Assembly (NCBI GenBank): GCA_963811905.1
Contig: CAWETK010000017.1
Location: 1-64,000, forward strand
Source: DATFVA01 sp963811905
GTDB taxonomy: Bacteria; Bacteroidota; Ignavibacteria; Ignavibacteriales; Ignavibacteriaceae
Length of the DNA stretch: 64,000 nt
Direction of reading: 5' to 3'
Shown here: in pieces, positions 1 through 7,746 of the stretch
Numbering within the stretch: position 1 is the stretch's first letter
How the letters are laid out: every line of letters begins with the position of its first letter
The notes under the pieces: model-generated
What the model saw: the letters and a program-made list of their open reading frames with translations, nothing else
Told to the model about the DNA's origin: nothing
Databases searched by the model: none
Position numbers and translations under genes: made by a program

Positions 1-2
1 CC

Positions 3-101
3 TTCCTGCTGCGTAAAGCAGAAACGGGACCTAATGGACATGGTCTGGAAGAAGGAATGAAACATAAGCAGGATCAGGCAGGTGTGCAGACTGCAGATTA
101 A
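3..101 (+). CDS. C-terminal end of an unidentified protein (cut by window edge)
   Basis: An open frame enters from the left edge and ends with TAA at 99-101, giving 32 residues that finish in QAGVQTAD. The stretch is hydrophilic and rich in Gly, Glu, Lys and Gln, as in many cytoplasmic tails. The other two forward frames stop at 13-15 and 58-60. The piece is too short to assign to a family. The next gene starts 126 bases later, so the two need not be co-transcribed. Confidence 0.35.
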   Translation, partial: FLLRKAETGPNGHGLEEGMKHKQDQAGVQTAD

Positions 102-227
102 GATCACTAAATTTTAGATTAAATACCGCGTTTTTAAGCTTTCAACAAAATTAACACCCTTCTTTTCACAATACTTTTTTAGTTATAATATTAGTAAGTT
201 GTATTAATGCGATACTGATGAGGAAAT

Positions 228-992
228 ATGTTCATACGCAACATCACGGTTATTACTGTATTTTTATGTGTCATTTTAACTGTTAATACTTCGGCTCAAA
301 CATTCGGCTTCGGCTGTCTTGGATTTGTAGGAGGTTACGGGGGATATTCATACCAGAAATATCAGCCCGGATCTTTAAACGACTATATTGACGACTTTAA
401 TTTAATTTATAAGGATTCGCTTTCTTCTCCTCTCCAAAAATTCGGCAAAGCAGAAGGCTACAGGCTTGGCTTAAATTTCTTCCGCGCAAAATTTAAAGGA
501 TTTATAATAACTGCCAAAGGATTTTATCAAAATCTTTCTGAGGAACATAATGCCAAAGAGCATCTTGTCGGCGGAGATGCCAATACCACTCTTCAGCTTG
601 AAATAATAGACTGGGCGCTGGGTATTGACCTGGGAACGCAGATAACAGGTGCTTTAAGCTGGAAGGTTATAGATGCAGCTCTCATGTTTAATAATGCTAA
701 GTTTACCTCAACCCAAAATCTGCCTAATGCAGTAACTATAGTAGATCAGTATAAATCAGAATCCACAAATATCGGGTACACCATCGGTACAGGATTTATC
801 CTTGAAGTTGTGGATGAATATGTTTCTCTTGAAGGTGTGGCAGCATTTACACAATTCAGTATCGATAAAATGAAAACCGTCGACGGAAAGTATTTTGCTT
901 CCACCAGCGAAACTTCGGCATCGGGCAAAAAATTTATTGAAAAAGGGGGGTTCAACGCTGTAATCCAGTTAAACGTGGGATTACCGCTTTAA
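228..992 (+). CDS. Exported, probable outer-membrane protein of unknown function
   Basis: A 254-residue protein. Residues 1 to about 23 form a signal peptide: an Arg near the start, a hydrophobic run of Val, Thr, Phe and Leu, then a TSAQ-like cleavage site. The mature part is rich in Gly, Tyr, Phe and alternating polar/apolar residues and ends in the strand-like VIQLNVGLPL, which suits a small beta-barrel or other outer-membrane protein. The start is supported by a GAGGAAAT ribosome-binding site directly before the ATG. I do not recognise the family. It stands alone, 31 bases before the aminopeptidase gene, with no shared function obvious. Confidence 0.7.
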   Translation: MFIRNITVITVFLCVILTVNTSAQTFGFGCLGFVGGYGGYSYQKYQPGSLNDYIDDFNLIYKDSLSSPLQKFGKAEGYRLGLNFFRAKFKGFIITAKGFYQNLSEEHNAKEHLVGGDANTTLQLEIIDWALGIDLGTQITGALSWKVIDAALMFNNAKFTSTQNLPNAVTIVDQYKSESTNIGYTIGTGFILEVVDEYVSLEGVAAFTQFSIDKMKTVDGKYFASTSETSASGKKFIEKGGFNAVIQLNVGLPL

Positions 993-1023
993 GTTTTTTC
1001 AAACTCGCAAAATTAAATCTTAT

Positions 1024-1989
1024 ATGAAACTGACCAAATTAGATTCTGCTTCGGCAAAAGCTATACAGGTATGTATGGCTGCCGGAAAAAATGAAAAGAT
1101 ACTTGTAATTACAGATGAACTTAAAAGGGAGATCGGGTACTCGCTGTACTCTACTGCAATCCGCCTCGGTTACTCAGCCCTTTTTGTCGAAATGAAATCA
1201 GGAAAAATAAACGGAGAAGAACCTTCTGCTGAAATTGCGCATCTGATGCAGCAATTTGATGTGGTTTTTATACCAACTGCGAAATCTTTAACTCATACAG
1301 ATGCCAGGCGGAATGCTTCTAAAAAAGGCGCAAGGATTGCGACTTTTCCCGGGATAACCAGGGAGGTTATGATCAGAGGCTTAAATGCAGATTATAAGAA
1401 AATTTCGGAGCGCTCGATAAGACTTAAGAATATCCTGGAAAAAGGTAAAGAAATCCGGGTTACTGCCCCTGCCGGAACAGATCTTTCATTCAGTATCAGA
1501 GGCAGGAAAGCTATTGCAAGCAAGGGACTATTCCATAAAAAGGGCGAGAGCGGTAATCTTCCAACAGGCGAAACGTTCCTGGCTCCGGTTGAGGGAACTT
1601 CAAATGGTGTATTCGTTGTTGATGGTTCAATGGCAGGACTCGGACTGGTAAAAGGCTCAAAAATAAAGATAATGGTGGAAAACGGATTTGCCACAAAAAT
1701 TACCGGAGGAACAGCTGCAAAGAAACTCATCAGAATGCTCGATTCTGTTGGAAAAAATGCAAGGAATATCGCTGAATTTGGAGTTGGGACAAATGACAGT
1801 GTGAAATTAAGCGGAATTCTCCTTGAAGATGAGAAGGTTATGGGAACTATTCATATTGCCCTTGGTAATAATATATCAATGGGAGGAAAGGTGAATGTCC
1901 CGATCCATTTAGACGGCGTGATTAAGGAACCAACCGTCTTTCTCGATGGTAAGGAGATTATGAAGGCCGGGAAACTCCTGGTAAAATAA
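1024..1989 (+). CDS. M29-family metallo-aminopeptidase
   Basis: A 321-residue cytoplasmic protein of the thermophilic aminopeptidase (M29) family, which removes N-terminal residues with two metal ions. Candidate metal ligands sit in the expected order: E183 in LPTGE, E251 in AEFGVGTN, H277 in TIHIALG, and H295/D297 in IHLDG. The N-terminal 120 residues form the alpha/beta domain of the family. At 321 residues it is shorter than classical AmpS/AmpT proteins of about 410 and matches a compact leucyl-aminopeptidase-like subgroup. No signal peptide is visible. The peptide deformylase gene follows after 75 bases, and both proteins act on N-termini of proteins or peptides, but a shared transcript is only possible. 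Substrate preference cannot be read from sequence. Confidence 0.8.
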   Translation: MKLTKLDSASAKAIQVCMAAGKNEKILVITDELKREIGYSLYSTAIRLGYSALFVEMKSGKINGEEPSAEIAHLMQQFDVVFIPTAKSLTHTDARRNASKKGARIATFPGITREVMIRGLNADYKKISERSIRLKNILEKGKEIRVTAPAGTDLSFSIRGRKAIASKGLFHKKGESGNLPTGETFLAPVEGTSNGVFVVDGSMAGLGLVKGSKIKIMVENGFATKITGGTAAKKLIRMLDSVGKNARNIAEFGVGTNDSVKLSGILLEDEKVMGTIHIALGNNISMGGKVNVPIHLDGVIKEPTVFLDGKEIMKAGKLLVK

Positions 1990-2034
1990 GAATTTCGTAT
2001 GATATTGATACTTTTATCTTCAAAATCTATTATT

Positions 2035-2042
2035 TATCTTTG
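2035..2042 (+). promoter_or_regulatory. Possible -7 box upstream of def
   Basis: TATCTTTG fits the TAnnTTTG -7 element known from Bacteroidota promoters and lies 22 bases before the def start codon in the gap after the aminopeptidase gene. No convincing TTG-type -33 element sits at the usual distance, so the call is weak. Confidence 0.3.
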
Positions 2043-2064
2043 AAATAATTAATTAGAGAAAAGG

Positions 2065-2628
2065 ATGGCAGTGCTACCAATAACAGTATACGGGGATAAG
2101 ATCCTCAGGAAGAAGGCAAATAAAGTTACCGAGGTCGATTTAAAAACAATCGAGCTCATTAAGAATATGTTTGATACAATGAGGAATGCAAACGGAATAG
2201 GTCTGGCTGCAAACCAGGTTGGATCAGATAAATCAATATTTGTGGTTGATATCTCACAGGTTGAGGATTACGAAGATACAAAACCAATAGCTCTTATAAA
2301 TCCTAAAATTATTGAACGCTCAGAAAAGAAGGTTTTAATGGAGGAAGGCTGCCTTAGTATTCCTGATGTAAGAGAAGAAGTGAGACGTTCTGAATCTATT
2401 ACTATCGTTTATCACGATACAGATTTAAACGAGCATACACTGGAAGCAGACGGGTTAATGGCCCGTGTAATGCAGCATGAATTTGATCACCTGCAGGGAG
2501 TACTTTTCACAGACCTGATCTCCGATGACCTGAAGAAAAAATATAAGAAGGACATCAACAGAATCAGGAAACGTAAAATAGAAATTGAATATCCGATAAC
2601 TGAAGATATGGACTACCAGCTGGCATGA
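2065..2628 (+). CDS. def: Peptide deformylase
   Basis: A 187-residue enzyme that removes the formyl group from the initiator methionine of new proteins. All three family motifs are present: GIGLAANQ (44-51), EGCLS (94-98, with the metal-binding Cys96) and QHEFDH (137-142, with His138, Glu139 and His142). Length fits the family of 165-190 residues. The stop codon overlaps the start of fmt by four bases (ATGA at 2625-2628), a classic translational coupling. The two genes form the usual formylation/deformylation pair. The C-terminal Lys/Arg-rich helix is also typical. Confidence 0.97.
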   Translation: MAVLPITVYGDKILRKKANKVTEVDLKTIELIKNMFDTMRNANGIGLAANQVGSDKSIFVVDISQVEDYEDTKPIALINPKIIERSEKKVLMEEGCLSIPDVREEVRRSESITIVYHDTDLNEHTLEADGLMARVMQHEFDHLQGVLFTDLISDDLKKKYKKDINRIRKRKIEIEYPITEDMDYQLA

Positions 2629-3524
2629 AAATAATTTTCATGGGTACTCCTGATTTTGCTCTCCCTTCCTTAAAAAGATTATTTGATAGCCGACATAGTA
2701 TTGCTGCCGTTGTAACCACTCCCGACAAAGAAAGGGGCAGAGGACAAAAAGTTACATTCACTCCTGTAAAAGAATTTGCTTTAGCTAACAATATTCCCGT
2801 TCTGCAGCCCGAAAAACTGAAGGATGAGAATTTTATTACCAGTTTAAAAGGATTTAATGCCGATCTATTCGTGATAGTCGCATTCAGGATTTTACCCCGC
2901 GAAGTATTCACAATTCCTCCAAAAGGTTCTTTCAATCTTCATGGTTCATTGCTGCCCAAATTCAGAGGCGCTGCGCCTATACAGTGGGCGCTGATAAAAG
3001 GTGAAAATGAAACAGGACTTACCACTTTCGCACTTGCCGAAAAGGTAGATACCGGGAATATTTATTACCAGGAAAAGATAGAAATCAAAGATGATGATAA
3101 TTTCGGTACTCTCCACGATAAAATGAGTGAACTTGGAGCTGAAGTTGTATTGAAAACCGTTGAAATGATAGAATCCGGTAATTTTACTTTGATGGAACAG
3201 GATAGTTCAAAAGCCTCGCCTGCACCTAAGATCACTAAGGAAATTCAGGAAATCAGCTGGAACAGACCGGCATCGGAAATTCATAATCTTATCAGGGGAC
3301 TTTCTCCCTACCCCGGAGCTTTTTTCCATCATAACGAAAAATTAATAAAAGTATATGCATCAAAGCTTTCTGATGTAAAATTAAGTTCCGGTGAAATAAA
3401 ACAGACCAAAACTGAGTTATTTATCGGCTGCGATGAAGGCACATTACAAATTCTTGAACTCCAGCAGGAAGGCAAAAAGAGGTTGCGGACAGAAGAATTT
3501 CTCAGAGGGTACAATTTTAAATAG
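2625..3524 (+). CDS. fmt: Methionyl-tRNA formyltransferase
   Basis: A 299-residue enzyme that formylates Met-tRNA(fMet) with 10-formyl-tetrahydrofolate to make the initiator tRNA. Catalytic Asn104, His106 and Asp142 are present, within FNLHGSLLPKFRGAAP and KVDTGNI. The N-terminal Rossmann domain begins MKIIFMGTPDFA, which is diagnostic. The C-terminal OB-like domain, from about residue 205, contains the WNRPASEIHNLIRGLSPYPG signature. It overlaps def by four bases and is very likely co-translated. At 299 residues it is slightly shorter than E. coli Fmt (315). Confidence 0.97.
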   Translation: MKIIFMGTPDFALPSLKRLFDSRHSIAAVVTTPDKERGRGQKVTFTPVKEFALANNIPVLQPEKLKDENFITSLKGFNADLFVIVAFRILPREVFTIPPKGSFNLHGSLLPKFRGAAPIQWALIKGENETGLTTFALAEKVDTGNIYYQEKIEIKDDDNFGTLHDKMSELGAEVVLKTVEMIESGNFTLMEQDSSKASPAPKITKEIQEISWNRPASEIHNLIRGLSPYPGAFFHHNEKLIKVYASKLSDVKLSSGEIKQTKTELFIGCDEGTLQILELQQEGKKRLRTEEFLRGYNFK

Positions 3525-3661
3525 CACAGACACCATTATTTATACTCTCCCCGGGTTCCATTAAACTCATAAATTTTCAGAATTTAGATGGATTATTAAA
3601 AAAAATTTAATAATTTTAATATTGAAATATAGGAGAACCTTAAAATTCAGGGAGAGATAAA

Positions 3662-4609
3662 ATGCCAAAAACAATTCTTTCTGTCATTGTGCTTTCATTG
3701 TTCCTGATGTCCTGCTCAAGTGTAAGGCCGCCAATAAAATCCGATATATCAGAGGGCAGCGGGAATGTTAGCAAGACCATCGAACAAAAAAATGACAAAT
3801 CGCTAAAAAGAAAAGTAGCTATTGCCCGTTTTACAAATGAAACCAAGTACGGCCAGGGGTTTTTCTATAATGAAAATGACGACCGGCTTGGAAAACAGGC
3901 AATGGATATTTTTTCTTCAAAACTTGCTTCTACTGACAAATTCATCATGCTTGAACGCTCAGATCTTGCTTACCTTATGAAAGAAAAACAAATTGCTGAT
4001 TTCGATTCCCTTAATATTCCAGCTGATTATCTGATCGTTGGTTCTGTGACTGAATTTGGGCGTAAGGCTACCAGTGACGTCGGTGTATTCAGCAGAACCA
4101 AAAAGCAGACTGCCTATGCAAGGGTTGCTGTGAGATTAGTTGATGTCAAAACTAGGAGGATTATCTATACAGAAGAAGGTTATGGTGAAGCAACCTCAGA
4201 AGCTGAAACGGTTCTGGGCCTGGGTGAAACAGCAGGATACGATGCTTCTTTAAATGACAAGGTGATCAGTGCAGCAATTACAAAGCTGGTTAATAATATT
4301 TCCGAAAAACTTCTTGATAATCCGTGGAGATCATATTTGTTATCATATGAAGACGGAAATTATATTATCGCCGGAGGTGAATTGCAGGGCATAAAAGAAG
4401 GAGATGAGTTCACGGTCTATAAAAGAGGGAATAAAGTATTGAATCCCCAGAGCAATACCACGGTTGAGCTGCCAGGAAAGATAGTGGGGAAAATTAAAGC
4501 GGTCTCTTTTATTCCCGGTGATGTTACTACAGAATTATCTGTTTGCACTCAAATTTCAGGTGAAATACCTCTCGAAGATTTTAATAATTATTATATTCAA
4601 GAACAATAA
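3662..4609 (+). CDS. CsgG/HfaB-family lipoprotein
   Basis: A 315-residue envelope protein. A lipoprotein signal ends in LFLMSC, giving lipidated Cys18. After a charged linker the CsgG-like core begins near residue 50 (KVAIARFTNET) and continues through LGKQAMDIFSSKL and LIVGSVTEFG. CsgG itself makes the outer-membrane curli secretion channel. Proteins of the present type usually travel with DUF4810 and GNA1162 lipoproteins rather than with curli subunits, and their role is less clear. The C-terminal 90 residues (GGELQGIKEGDEFTVYKRG) resemble a FlgT/CsgG-associated domain. It leads a four-gene operon (3662-5955). No curlin genes are nearby, so amyloid export is not implied. Confidence 0.85.
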   Translation: MPKTILSVIVLSLFLMSCSSVRPPIKSDISEGSGNVSKTIEQKNDKSLKRKVAIARFTNETKYGQGFFYNENDDRLGKQAMDIFSSKLASTDKFIMLERSDLAYLMKEKQIADFDSLNIPADYLIVGSVTEFGRKATSDVGVFSRTKKQTAYARVAVRLVDVKTRRIIYTEEGYGEATSEAETVLGLGETAGYDASLNDKVISAAITKLVNNISEKLLDNPWRSYLLSYEDGNYIIAGGELQGIKEGDEFTVYKRGNKVLNPQSNTTVELPGKIVGKIKAVSFIPGDVTTELSVCTQISGEIPLEDFNNYYIQEQ

Positions 4610-4619
4610 GGGGAAGAGT

Positions 4620-4913
4620 ATGAAAAAGAGTATCTTATTCATTTTACTTTCATTATTCATTATCTCATGCGGTGGTTACAATACAGAAGTACTAATAAAA
4701 GACCATAAAGGTTATCTGAAATTTACCGGAAATACTAATAATATTTCTATTTCCGTAGATGATAAACAATCCTTTATCCCTCAAAGGGAAGTAGAGTTAT
4801 ACGAATTAGAACCTGGGACTCATAATATTAAAGTATATCGGAATACTGATATTTTGGTTAATCGAACAATAATCGTCGATGCAGAAGTAACAACCGAAAT
4901 AGAGGTACCATGA
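4620..4913 (+). CDS. Small PEGA-like lipoprotein in the CsgG operon
   Basis: A 97-residue protein starting at 4620, preceded by an AAGGGGAAG ribosome-binding site. The frame is open further upstream, but that part lies inside the CsgG gene and has no signal sequence. The signal peptide ends in LFIISC, a lipobox with Cys at about position 17. The remainder looks like one PEGA-type beta domain: ISISVDDK, then VELYELEPGTHNIKVYR. PEGA domains sit on the cell surface or periplasmic side and are thought to bind other envelope parts. The stop overlaps the next start by four bases. The usual CsgG-DUF4810-GNA1162 trio does not, as far as I know, include this protein. Confidence 0.7.
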   Translation: MKKSILFILLSLFIISCGGYNTEVLIKDHKGYLKFTGNTNNISISVDDKQSFIPQREVELYELEPGTHNIKVYRNTDILVNRTIIVDAEVTTEIEVP

Positions 4914-5266
4914 AAAAATCATATTTTATTCTGTTATTGTTGTTTGGTCTTTTTACAGGATGCCAGACACCAGGTGGCATGTACTATTGGGGAAACTATT
5001 CGAGTACATTGTATGAATTTAAGCTGAACCCTGATGAAAAAACATTTGAAAAACATAAACTGGAATTATCCTCTATAATTGAAGTTTGTGAGAAAAAAAA
5101 TCAGTCCGTACCTCCAGGAGTATATGCTGAATACGGATACATGCTCTTGAAAGAGGGAAATGATGATGAAGGCCTGACCTATCTTGACAAAGAGAAAACA
5201 TTGTATCCTGAATCGACTACATTTATTGAAAAAGTAAAAGCAAAATATGAAAGGGGGAAACAATGA
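4910..5266 (+). CDS. DUF4810 lipoprotein
   Basis: A 118-residue lipoprotein with the lipobox LFTGC (Cys18). The mature start GGMYYWGNYSSTLYEFK and the later EYGYMLLKEGNDDEGLTYLDKE match DUF4810, whose members sit between CsgG-like and GNA1162-like genes in many proteobacteria and Bacteroidota. The C-terminal part looks like a single TPR-like helix pair (residues 80-115). ATGA-type overlaps on both sides (4910-4913 and 5263-5266) show a translationally coupled operon. The biochemical role is not known. An outer-membrane-linked complex with its neighbours is inferred from the operon. Confidence 0.8.
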   Translation: MKKSYFILLLLFGLFTGCQTPGGMYYWGNYSSTLYEFKLNPDEKTFEKHKLELSSIIEVCEKKNQSVPPGVYAEYGYMLLKEGNDDEGLTYLDKEKTLYPESTTFIEKVKAKYERGKQ

Positions 5267-5955
5267 GATCAATCCGGTTTAGCATAATTTTAATCCTTGG
5301 ACTGAATTTAATCGGCTGCGCAACATATATTACGAAGGATGAATTCGCTCCTCAAATGTACTCTGAGCATCCGATCAGTATTCTGGTTTTGCCCCCGATT
5401 AACAATTCTACAGCAGCGGATGCAAAGGAATATTATACAACAACTGTGGCAGAACCATTAACGAACACCGGTTATTATGTCTTTCCGATGGAAGTGGTAT
5501 ATGATGTACTGCAGCAGGAAGGATTATATGACACCGAAACAATGTTGAATGTCCCGGTTGAAAAATTTTATGATTATTTTGGTGCTGATGCTGTATTATA
5601 TGTAACAATAAATAAGTGGGACACACAATATCTTATTACTTCCGGGAGTGTGAATGTACAGGCAACTTGTGAATTAAAATCAACACATACAGGAGAGCTG
5701 CTATGGTTTTATGACGAGGAAATTGATGTAAACACAAGCGGTTCTAATGTTGGTGCGGGAGGCTGGGTAGGCTTGATTGCTCAGGTAGTCACAACTGCAG
5801 TACAAACTGCTGCTCAGGATTATGTCCCAATCGCACGTGATGTAAATAAAAAGATATTTATGGCATTACCCGTTGGTAAGTATGGTAAAAGGTATGATAA
5901 AGATCAGAAGGATAAAGTGAAAAAGAAAGAACATAATAACGCAAAAGGAGGATAA
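5263..5955 (+). CDS. GNA1162/DUF799-family lipoprotein
   Basis: A 230-residue lipoprotein with the lipobox LNLIGC (Cys19). The segment ILVLPPINNSTAADAKEYY followed by AEPLTNTGYYVFP is the hallmark of the GNA1162 (DUF799) family, named from a Neisseria surface lipoprotein whose fold resembles the TolB N-terminal domain. A Gly-rich hydrophobic stretch (GAGGWVGLIAQVV, about 165-180) may contact membrane. The C-terminus is very Lys-rich. It is the last gene of the CsgG operon and overlaps DUF4810 by four bases. No function is firmly established; a trans-envelope complex is the common suggestion. Confidence 0.83.
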   Translation: MRSIRFSIILILGLNLIGCATYITKDEFAPQMYSEHPISILVLPPINNSTAADAKEYYTTTVAEPLTNTGYYVFPMEVVYDVLQQEGLYDTETMLNVPVEKFYDYFGADAVLYVTINKWDTQYLITSGSVNVQATCELKSTHTGELLWFYDEEIDVNTSGSNVGAGGWVGLIAQVVTTAVQTAAQDYVPIARDVNKKIFMALPVGKYGKRYDKDQKDKVKKKEHNNAKGG

Positions 5956-6343
5956 TCCTTTCCGGCATTCATATTATTAAATGGGTTTTGGACCGGGCTT
6001 TGAAGTCCTTTATCATAAAAGATCAATGCTTTTTACGTCCTTTATGTTTTTCCATTTGAAGTACAGCACCAGCTAAATAGCATGCGACCTCCGGGTATTA
6101 CACCCTAAAAATTTTATGGGAGATGACTCCTTAGCCGAACCAGTTATCACGGGGTTCATCTTCCCCTTCATCGTAATGAAAAGGATAGAGAATTATTGCA
6201 AAAAATGATAATTTTTTATCTTGCCTCACTAATTTTGCTTTAATCATTCACTACATTTAGTTATTATTATTTTTCACTTTAATCAATTTAACTTTTTAGG
6301 TCCCGGGGAGCATAGGTATGTTTAAAAATGCAGGATAAATTAA
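5956..6343 (+). other. Non-coding gap before the cystathionine beta-synthase gene
   Basis: 388 bases without a credible gene. The last 120 bases are A+T-rich and contain promoter-like TAACTTTTT near 6288-6296. The middle part (about 6060-6180) is noticeably richer in G+C. On the minus strand it is open for about 30 codons before a stop, with no ribosome-binding site. I compared it by eye with SAM-I and cobalamin riboswitch cores and saw neither. It may be a decayed repeat or an unrecognised leader. Confidence 0.4.
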
Positions 6344-7216
6344 ATGGAATATAAAAACAGTATTCTTGATACAATCGGCAACACTCCGTTAATCAAACTT
6401 AATAAGGTCAACCGGGGATTAAAACCTCAGATCTTCGCGAAACTTGAATCGGCTAACCCGGGAGGCAGCGTTAAAGACCGGATCGGATATTCAATGATTG
6501 AAGCCGCTGAAAAGAACGGCGAACTGAAACCCGGCGGGACAATTATTGAAGCGACCAGCGGAAACACCGGTATCGGTCTTGCTTTAACAGCAGCAGTCAA
6601 AGGTTACAAGACAATCTTTGTTGTTACCGATAAAGTAAGCTCTGAGAAGATAAATTATCTTCGGGCGCTGGGCGGTGAAGTAATTGTTGTATCGAATGCA
6701 GTAGAACCCGATAGTCCCGAATATTATGTAAATGTAGCGAAACGTATCCACAAGGAAACACCTAATTCAATATTTGCCTACCAGTATTCCAATCCTGCCA
6801 ATCCGGAAATGCATTACAGGACAACAGGTCCTGAAATATGGAGACAAACGGAAGGTAAAATAACTCATCTTGTTTCAAGTATAGGCACTGGCGGAACGAT
6901 CAGCGGGACAGGCAGATATCTTAAAGAAAAGAATCCGAACATAAAAGTAATCGGTGCTGATCCTCTGGGTTCAATATTCAGGACGTATAAAGAAACGGGT
7001 GAGATCATTAAAGGAACTCCCTACCTTGTTGAAGGAATAGGTCAGGACTGTCTTCCGGAGAATGTGCATTTTCAATACATAGATAAAATTATAAACATAA
7101 GCGATAGAGAATCTTTTACGGCAGCAAGAAGATTAACAAAAGAAGAAGGAATTTTCTGCGGGGGAAGTACAGGGACTATTCTTCATGTAACGTCTGGAAC
7201 TTGCGAAAGATCTTAG
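6344..7216 (+). CDS. Cystathionine beta-synthase, catalytic part (gene frameshifted)
   Basis: The first 290 residues of a PLP enzyme that joins serine (or an activated serine) with homocysteine to make cystathionine, or closely related beta-replacement chemistry. PLP-binding Lys44 lies in NPGGSVKDR, the phosphate/substrate loop is TSGNTG (71-76), and the second glycine loop is SSIGTGGTISGTG. The frame breaks at 7193: the residues after GSTGTILHV change to TSGTCERS and stop. Dropping one T at 7193 restores ILHVTLELAKDLSEED and continues into the CBS-domain part that ends at 7712. The repaired protein would be 455 residues, normal for bacterial cystathionine beta-synthase. Downstream is a cystathionine gamma-synthase/lyase, which fits transsulfuration. 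The break may be a sequence error. Confidence 0.85.
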   Translation: MEYKNSILDTIGNTPLIKLNKVNRGLKPQIFAKLESANPGGSVKDRIGYSMIEAAEKNGELKPGGTIIEATSGNTGIGLALTAAVKGYKTIFVVTDKVSSEKINYLRALGGEVIVVSNAVEPDSPEYYVNVAKRIHKETPNSIFAYQYSNPANPEMHYRTTGPEIWRQTEGKITHLVSSIGTGGTISGTGRYLKEKNPNIKVIGADPLGSIFRTYKETGEIIKGTPYLVEGIGQDCLPENVHFQYIDKIINISDRESFTAARRLTKEEGIFCGGSTGTILHVTSGTCERS

Positions 7217-7712
7217 CGAAGAGGATGTAATTGTCTTTTTCGTATGCGATACAGGTGAACGGTATCTCTCTAAGGTCCATAATATCGAATGGCTCAGAGT
7301 AAACCAGATGCTCGATAAAGAAATTAAAACATTGCGCGAAATATCCGAGGTCAAAAAATCGAATGGAAACGAGGATATTGTTTATCTTAAATCGGATGCT
7401 TTTGTGAAGGATGCACTTGAGCTTATTACGAAGAAAGGATATTCTAATATTCCGGTAATGCAGAACCGGAAGGCGATAGGATGCATAAGGGAGAACCGGC
7501 TTATGGGCAAGCTTCTGAACAATAAGGAACTTCTGGAGGCTTCAGTTCAGGATGTAATGGAAGAATGCGTACCGGTACTCGATGCAAAAACAGAGATCGA
7601 TAAAGTGAAAGAAGTACTTAAAGAAAATACTGCAGTACTGGTAAGTGATTTCGGAAGGATAACGGATATAATAACACGTTATGATTTAATCAACTTTGAT
7701 AATTCCAAATAA
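7194..7712 (+). pseudogene. C-terminal part of the frameshifted cystathionine beta-synthase (CBS-domain pair)
   Basis: Continuation of the preceding gene in the +1 frame, beginning LELAKDLSEEDVIVFF and including VCDTGERYLSKVHNIEWL, which is the end of the PLP fold. After that come two CBS domains (from about 7365) with DAFVKDALELITKKGYSNIPV and VQDVMEECVPVLDAKTEIDK. CBS pairs in these enzymes act as regulatory modules, S-adenosylmethionine being the best-known ligand in the animal enzyme. The internal ATG at 7308 could start a free CBS-domain protein, but it falls in the middle of a conserved region and has no good ribosome-binding site, so a split gene is the better reading. Confidence 0.8.
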
Positions 7713-7746
7713 TTGATTCACAAATTCTAAAATTCAGGAGCAAATA

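Noticed and set aside
746..955. Open frame on the minus strand within the first outer-membrane gene
   Set aside because: It mirrors codons of the plus-strand gene, has no ribosome-binding site and no family features.
4518..4619. Upstream extension of the small lipoprotein gene inside the CsgG gene
   Set aside because: It would add 34 residues before a perfect signal peptide; the ATG at 4620 has a strong ribosome-binding site.
3662..5955. Curli biogenesis operon
   Set aside because: No curlin-repeat, CsgE or CsgF genes; the partner genes are DUF4810 and GNA1162.
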